Below the pieces are notes generated by a model. The model searched no databases. It was not told the DNA's origin and saw only the letters and a list, made by a program, of their open reading frames with translations. Below are positions 6,081 through 9,394 of a stretch of DNA of 9,394 nucleotides, in pieces (position 1 is the first letter of the stretch; the number at the start of each line of letters is the position of its first letter). Position numbers and translations under genes: made by a program. Location of the stretch: NCBI GenBank assembly GCA_945897395.1, contig CAMDFE010000047.1, positions 1-9,394 on the forward strand, in the 5' to 3' direction. Source of the DNA: Chryseobacterium gleum. GTDB lineage: Bacteria > Bacteroidota > Bacteroidia > Flavobacteriales_D > Sanyastnellaceae.

Positions 6081-7133
6081 ATGGCAGGAAACACGTTTGG
6101 AACTTTATTTCGTCTTACCACATTTGGTGAATCGCACGGTCCTGCTATTGGAGGTGTCGTAGACGGTTGTCCTGCGGGAGTAGTCATTGATGAAGTTTTT
6201 ATTCAAATGGAATTGGGTCGCCGCAAACCTGGGCAAAGCGATCTAACCACTTCACGAAAAGAGTCAGATCGCGTTCAATTGTTATCTGGAGTTTTGAATG
6301 GAATTTCAACTGGAGCACCTATTGGTTTTCTTATTCAAAACGAAGATCACAAATCTACCGATTACGATAATTTGAAAGATGTGTTTCGTCCTGGTCATGC
6401 CGATTACACTTGGCAAGAGAAATTTGGAATTCGAGATCATAGGGGTGGTGGAAGAAGCTCGGCGAGGGAGACGGCATGTCGCGTGGTTGCTGGAGCAATT
6501 GCGAAGTCGGTACTAAACCGAATGAACATTCGGTTGGTGGCATACGTGAGCAGTGTGCACAAGATTATGGTGCCCGTAACCTATGATAAATTGAATCTCG
6601 ATCTTGTCTACAACTCACTCATTCGTTGTCCACATGAAGAAACAGCCGCTCGTATGGAAGCTGCAATTCGTCAAGCCAAGGAAGAGAAAGACAGTCTAGG
6701 AGGAATTATTACTTGCGTTGCAACCGGCGTTCCTTCCGGATGGGGAGAACCTGTATTCGATAAACTGCATGCTCAATTGGGACATGCCATGCTTTCCATA
6801 AATGCGGTGAAAGCTTTTGAAATCGGAGACGGATTTTCTTCCACATTAAGAAAGGGAAGTGAGAACAACGATTCCCTTCAAACCAACCATGACGGTGGAA
6901 TACAAGGTGGTATTTCTAACGGAAAAGATATCGTTTGTAAAGTAGCTTTCAAGCCAACCAGCACCATAGGAAAAAAACAAATCGCACGCGATTCAAACAA
7001 TCAAGAAGTTGAATTGGAAGCTGCTGGAAGGCACGATCCATGCGTTCTTCCGCGTGCAGTAGCAATTGTCGAGGCAATGGCAGCGATTACGCTGTTAGAC
7101 GCGGCATTGCTTTCCAGAACGAATAAAGTCTAG
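6081..7133 (+). CDS. aroC: Chorismate synthase
   Basis: Converts 5-enolpyruvylshikimate 3-phosphate to chorismate, the last step of the shikimate pathway, using reduced FMN, in the cytoplasm. At 350 residues it has the family's usual length. Hallmarks are GESHGPAIGGVVDG near the start (His19), RKPGQSDLTTSRKESD, RPGHADYTW (His106), the signature GGGRSSARETACRV, GGIQGGISNG, and RHDPCVLPRAVAIVEA (Arg317, His318, Asp319) near the C-terminus. The ATG is 9 nt after the hutI stop and is preceded by a promoter, so the gene can be expressed independently; readthrough from hutI is also possible. The two enzymes share no pathway. A 20-base palindrome lies at codons 146-152. The stop codon is one base from that of the converging gene. 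Confidence 0.98.
   Translation: MAGNTFGTLFRLTTFGESHGPAIGGVVDGCPAGVVIDEVFIQMELGRRKPGQSDLTTSRKESDRVQLLSGVLNGISTGAPIGFLIQNEDHKSTDYDNLKDVFRPGHADYTWQEKFGIRDHRGGGRSSARETACRVVAGAIAKSVLNRMNIRLVAYVSSVHKIMVPVTYDKLNLDLVYNSLIRCPHEETAARMEAAIRQAKEEKDSLGGIITCVATGVPSGWGEPVFDKLHAQLGHAMLSINAVKAFEIGDGFSSTLRKGSENNDSLQTNHDGGIQGGISNGKDIVCKVAFKPTSTIGKKQIARDSNNQEVELEAAGRHDPCVLPRAVAIVEAMAAITLLDAALLSRTNKV
6516..6535. repeat. Palindromic repeat, copy 2 (inside aroC)
   Basis: AACCGAATG (6516-6524), central AA, CATTCGGTT (6527-6535): nine perfectly paired bases. The first 19 bases equal those at 3233-3251 in the protease gene, in the same orientation. In aroC it is read Asn-Arg-Met-Asn-Ile-Arg-Leu (146-152), shifted relative to the protease frame. 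The surrounding protein looks like normal aroC sequence without an obvious insertion. Confidence 0.65.
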
Positions 7134-7134
7134 T

Positions 7135-9394
7135 TTATTCAACAATCAACTTCACCGTTGAACTGTTGTTGTTGTCTTGCACTTTCACGAAATAAACTCC
7201 AGCACTTATTCCATTCAAGTCAATGTCTATTGAACTTGCTTTATCTGAACGATTGATTCTCTCCTGCTTGCAAACTTGTCCTTGTATGTTGAACAACGAA
7301 TACGTCAAGCGTTCATCAAATCCATTCGCAATGAGTTTAACTTTTTGCTTGGCAGGATTAGGCATCAGTAGAATTTGTGTTGCATTGGCTTGCTCTTCTT
7401 CAACGCCAACGAGATTCGTATTCCAATAAAAATATTGTTCAATCTCAGCGCCAAAGTCATTTTCAAATTGCTTGAAATAAGCACCTGCTGCGCGGTCTAG
7501 ATTGCAGTAACCATTTCCATCGTTGTTGGCGAAAAACGAAAGTCCGTCTCCACCCGTGTCTGTGATTTTAAATCGGTAGCAACCTGCGTTTAATTGAAGG
7601 GTGTCTCTATGAGTTGTGTTGGCTTGTGTGAAAGATCGAGTGAACAAAGGGTTGTCGTTGATGTCGTAGAGCGTATACGCGCTTTCCCAGTGTGAAGCGT
7701 TCGTTCTAAAAATGATAATGAGTTTGTTGTTATCGGTATTCGGTAAATAAGAATATACAGGAGGACGAGTAAAGGCTGACTCTGCATGGTTATTCGATGG
7801 GTTGTTATCTGCACCATCGGCGCTTTCACCAAGATCAATAAAGAATCTTCCAGTTGTGGAAGTTGCATTCCAAAGTGCAGGATCACTGTAGGTTAATTCA
7901 ACCTCTTCACTTTCCATAAAGCCAAGGTTTCCAGTCCAAGTATAGACTTCTGTAGCACCTCCAATAACACCATAAGAAATTTTAACATCGGTCAATGGTT
8001 GTGCTCCTTTGTTTCGCAAAACGAATTTCGGATTGTCGCAAATGGGATTCCAACGCGAATGATTTTCCCAATTGGATGGTGCAAGCACTTGCTCAATCTC
8101 GGGGTCGTGTGCGTGGTTTTTTGAACCGTAATAAATCATTTGACTTTCCGTAACATAGTTGCCGTAAGGATCAGTAGTGATATTGTATTCAGCGCTTACT
8201 TGATTGTTTTGAACGAAGGGAGTTAATTCGAATTCTTCAGTTTTTCCTTCCATTCCTGGGCACCATCCTGCGCGAGCATAGATCCACGTTCCGCCTTGCG
8301 GGTACAAGGGGTTCTTGTCACAGTCGTGCATAATTTCCCAACTGAAAGTTGGGCTTCCATTTACATTAATCGAGTGTGTGTTGTAACAGAACTCACCGCA
8401 GTTGTTGGCGTCATTTCCGAATCCATGTCCGGTTAAAGTGGTTCGAAGTTTCAATTCACTTTCGTTGGGTTGAAGGGTGAATGTCTTCTCATTCACAACA
8501 TTATTAAATCCCCCAAGTCCCCAATTGCCCTGCCATACGTTAGCAATGCGCTTCACATCACGTGCGGGAGTTCCTTCAATGAATACAAATTTCAAATCTA
8601 GAAGTTCTTGCCAGTTTCCAGCTTCCAACTGAACACTGTCGCGAAGCAAGTTTGCGAAATCGGTAACATCGTAAATCCATGTCCAACCATCGCCCAAATC
8701 CAATTGAATTCCATAAGGAGTAATGAATCGGCCTAACTCGTAACGATTCACTACGTCGAATGGAGCGCCGTAATAGAACAAAGTGTCATTGATTAAGATC
8801 TCGTCTTCTGTTGCAAACGTGCTGTCGATCTTTGCGCCAGTAGCGTTGTATGTGAACTGCCAGCGCGATAAGTAAGTCGTTGCAATGTTTAGAATTTGCG
8901 GATTGTGATTCACAATCTCATATTCAATTTTTGAAATGGGCGCATCAGCGATTTCAAGATTAATTGTATTCGTTGTTTGCGAAGTGGTTAAAGTATTTCC
9001 TTGAGTGAAATACATTTTAGGTCTGAAGTCTAATTCTTGAGCAGACTGCGTTAATTCATATCCGTTGTATGAAATGAAATTCGGATTACCTAAAGTGTAA
9101 CCATTGAAATTGTTTCCTGAAATATCATTTACAGCGCCGTTGCTATCGTTGTTGAAGTTGTATTGCACCAATAGCGAAGGATCGCTTGGCCCGCCGGCAT
9201 AAATGTTTTGAATTTCTGCGTCGTTTAATTCGCTTGAGAAAACACTGAAGTCGTCGATGTCGCCGCGATAAAAATTACTCCATGTGGAAGCTGCACCAAT
9301 GCTGAATTGGGTAATGTTGGTCATAGGAAAAACCTTGCCTGTTCCGCTGTGCCAAAGAACTCCGTTGAGGTATGCTTTCATTTCTCCGGTCACT
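7135..9394 (-). CDS. Secreted LamG / PNGase F-like multidomain protein with T9SS sorting domain (partial, N-terminus beyond right edge)
   Basis: About 752 residues are visible and the frame is open to the window edge, so the true start and signal peptide lie outside; the GTG at 9393 is an internal Val codon. Numbering from there: the end of a LamG-like domain at 1-67 (AYLNGVLW, DIDDFSVFSSELN); a short LamG-start-like stretch at about 72-100; a PNGase F-like region at about 105-430; a CARDB/Ig-like domain at about 446-546; a Gly/Asp-rich module at 547-673 (GCYRFKITDTGGDG); and a type A T9SS domain at 674-752 (LMPNPAKQKV, GVYFVKVQD, ending KLIVE). PNGase F resemblance rests on YELGRFITPY (218-227), TGHGFG (321-326), NCGEFC (331-336, Glu334) and RAGWCPG (374-380). 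It may act on or bind glycoproteins; enzymatic activity is uncertain. It converges on aroC with a 1-nt gap and no terminator hairpin between. Confidence 0.85.
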   Translation of the reverse strand, partial: VTGEMKAYLNGVLWHSGTGKVFPMTNITQFSIGAASTWSNFYRGDIDDFSVFSSELNDAEIQNIYAGGPSDPSLLVQYNFNNDSNGAVNDISGNNFNGYTLGNPNFISYNGYELTQSAQELDFRPKMYFTQGNTLTTSQTTNTINLEIADAPISKIEYEIVNHNPQILNIATTYLSRWQFTYNATGAKIDSTFATEDEILINDTLFYYGAPFDVVNRYELGRFITPYGIQLDLGDGWTWIYDVTDFANLLRDSVQLEAGNWQELLDLKFVFIEGTPARDVKRIANVWQGNWGLGGFNNVVNEKTFTLQPNESELKLRTTLTGHGFGNDANNCGEFCYNTHSINVNGSPTFSWEIMHDCDKNPLYPQGGTWIYARAGWCPGMEGKTEEFELTPFVQNNQVSAEYNITTDPYGNYVTESQMIYYGSKNHAHDPEIEQVLAPSNWENHSRWNPICDNPKFVLRNKGAQPLTDVKISYGVIGGATEVYTWTGNLGFMESEEVELTYSDPALWNATSTTGRFFIDLGESADGADNNPSNNHAESAFTRPPVYSYLPNTDNNKLIIIFRTNASHWESAYTLYDINDNPLFTRSFTQANTTHRDTLQLNAGCYRFKITDTGGDGLSFFANNDGNGYCNLDRAAGAYFKQFENDFGAEIEQYFYWNTNLVGVEEEQANATQILLMPNPAKQKVKLIANGFDERLTYSLFNIQGQVCKQERINRSDKASSIDIDLNGISAGVYFVKVQDNNNSSTVKLIVE

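Noticed and set aside
6981..6994. Short inverted repeat AATCGC-AC-GCGATT in aroC
   Set aside because: Six-base arms are expected by chance several times in a window of this size, and there is no second copy.
9391..9393. GTG at the right edge as start of the large secreted protein
   Set aside because: The frame is open to the edge, the sequence begins in mid LamG-like domain, and no signal peptide is present, so the true start lies outside.

Overview
The window is chromosomal DNA from a member of the Bacteroidota, most likely Flavobacteriales. The evidence is three extracellular proteins ending in type IX secretion (T9SS) sorting domains, promoters of the Bacteroidota type (TTG, 17-19 nt, TAnnTTTG), no clear Shine-Dalgarno sequences, a tRNA gene without encoded CCA, and moderately AT-rich coding DNA. 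No mobile element, CRISPR array, phage gene or riboswitch is visible.

Layout: (1) 1-626, minus: the first two thirds of malate dehydrogenase (mdh), running off the left edge. (2) 627-752: a divergent intergenic region with a perfect 9-bp-arm palindrome at 646-668. (3) 753-4663, plus: a tightly packed three-gene unit (gaps of 4 nt and 1 nt) encoding exported proteins: a YwqK/MORN-like repeat protein, a subtilisin-family protease with a T9SS sorting domain, and a polyesterase/PETase-like alpha/beta hydrolase with a T9SS sorting domain. A 10-bp GC-rich hairpin at 4671-4694 closes the unit. (4) 4700-4773, minus: tRNA with CAT anticodon, probably elongator tRNA-Met. Its near-ideal promoter (4781-4810) overlaps the start region of the next gene. 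(5) 4812-6071, plus: imidazolonepropionase (hutI). (6) 6081-7133, plus: chorismate synthase (aroC), with a consensus promoter inside the hutI 3' end whose -7 box lies only 4 nt from the aroC ATG. (7) 7135-9394, minus: a large secreted protein, N-terminus outside the window, with a LamG-like domain, a PNGase F-like two-part region, a CARDB-like domain, a Gly/Asp-rich module and a T9SS sorting domain. It converges on aroC with one base between stop codons.

Functionally the window mixes core metabolism (TCA cycle, histidine degradation, shikimate pathway, a tRNA) with machinery for attacking extracellular polymers (protein, esters, possibly glycoproteins).

No wholly new multi-gene system is evident. 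The observations most worth following are a 19-nt palindromic sequence present twice in unrelated genes in different reading frames (3233-3251 and 6516-6534), the secreted three-gene unit, the PNGase F-like protein that seems to lack part of the known catalytic set, and a recurring promoter geometry implying leaderless or near-leaderless mRNAs.
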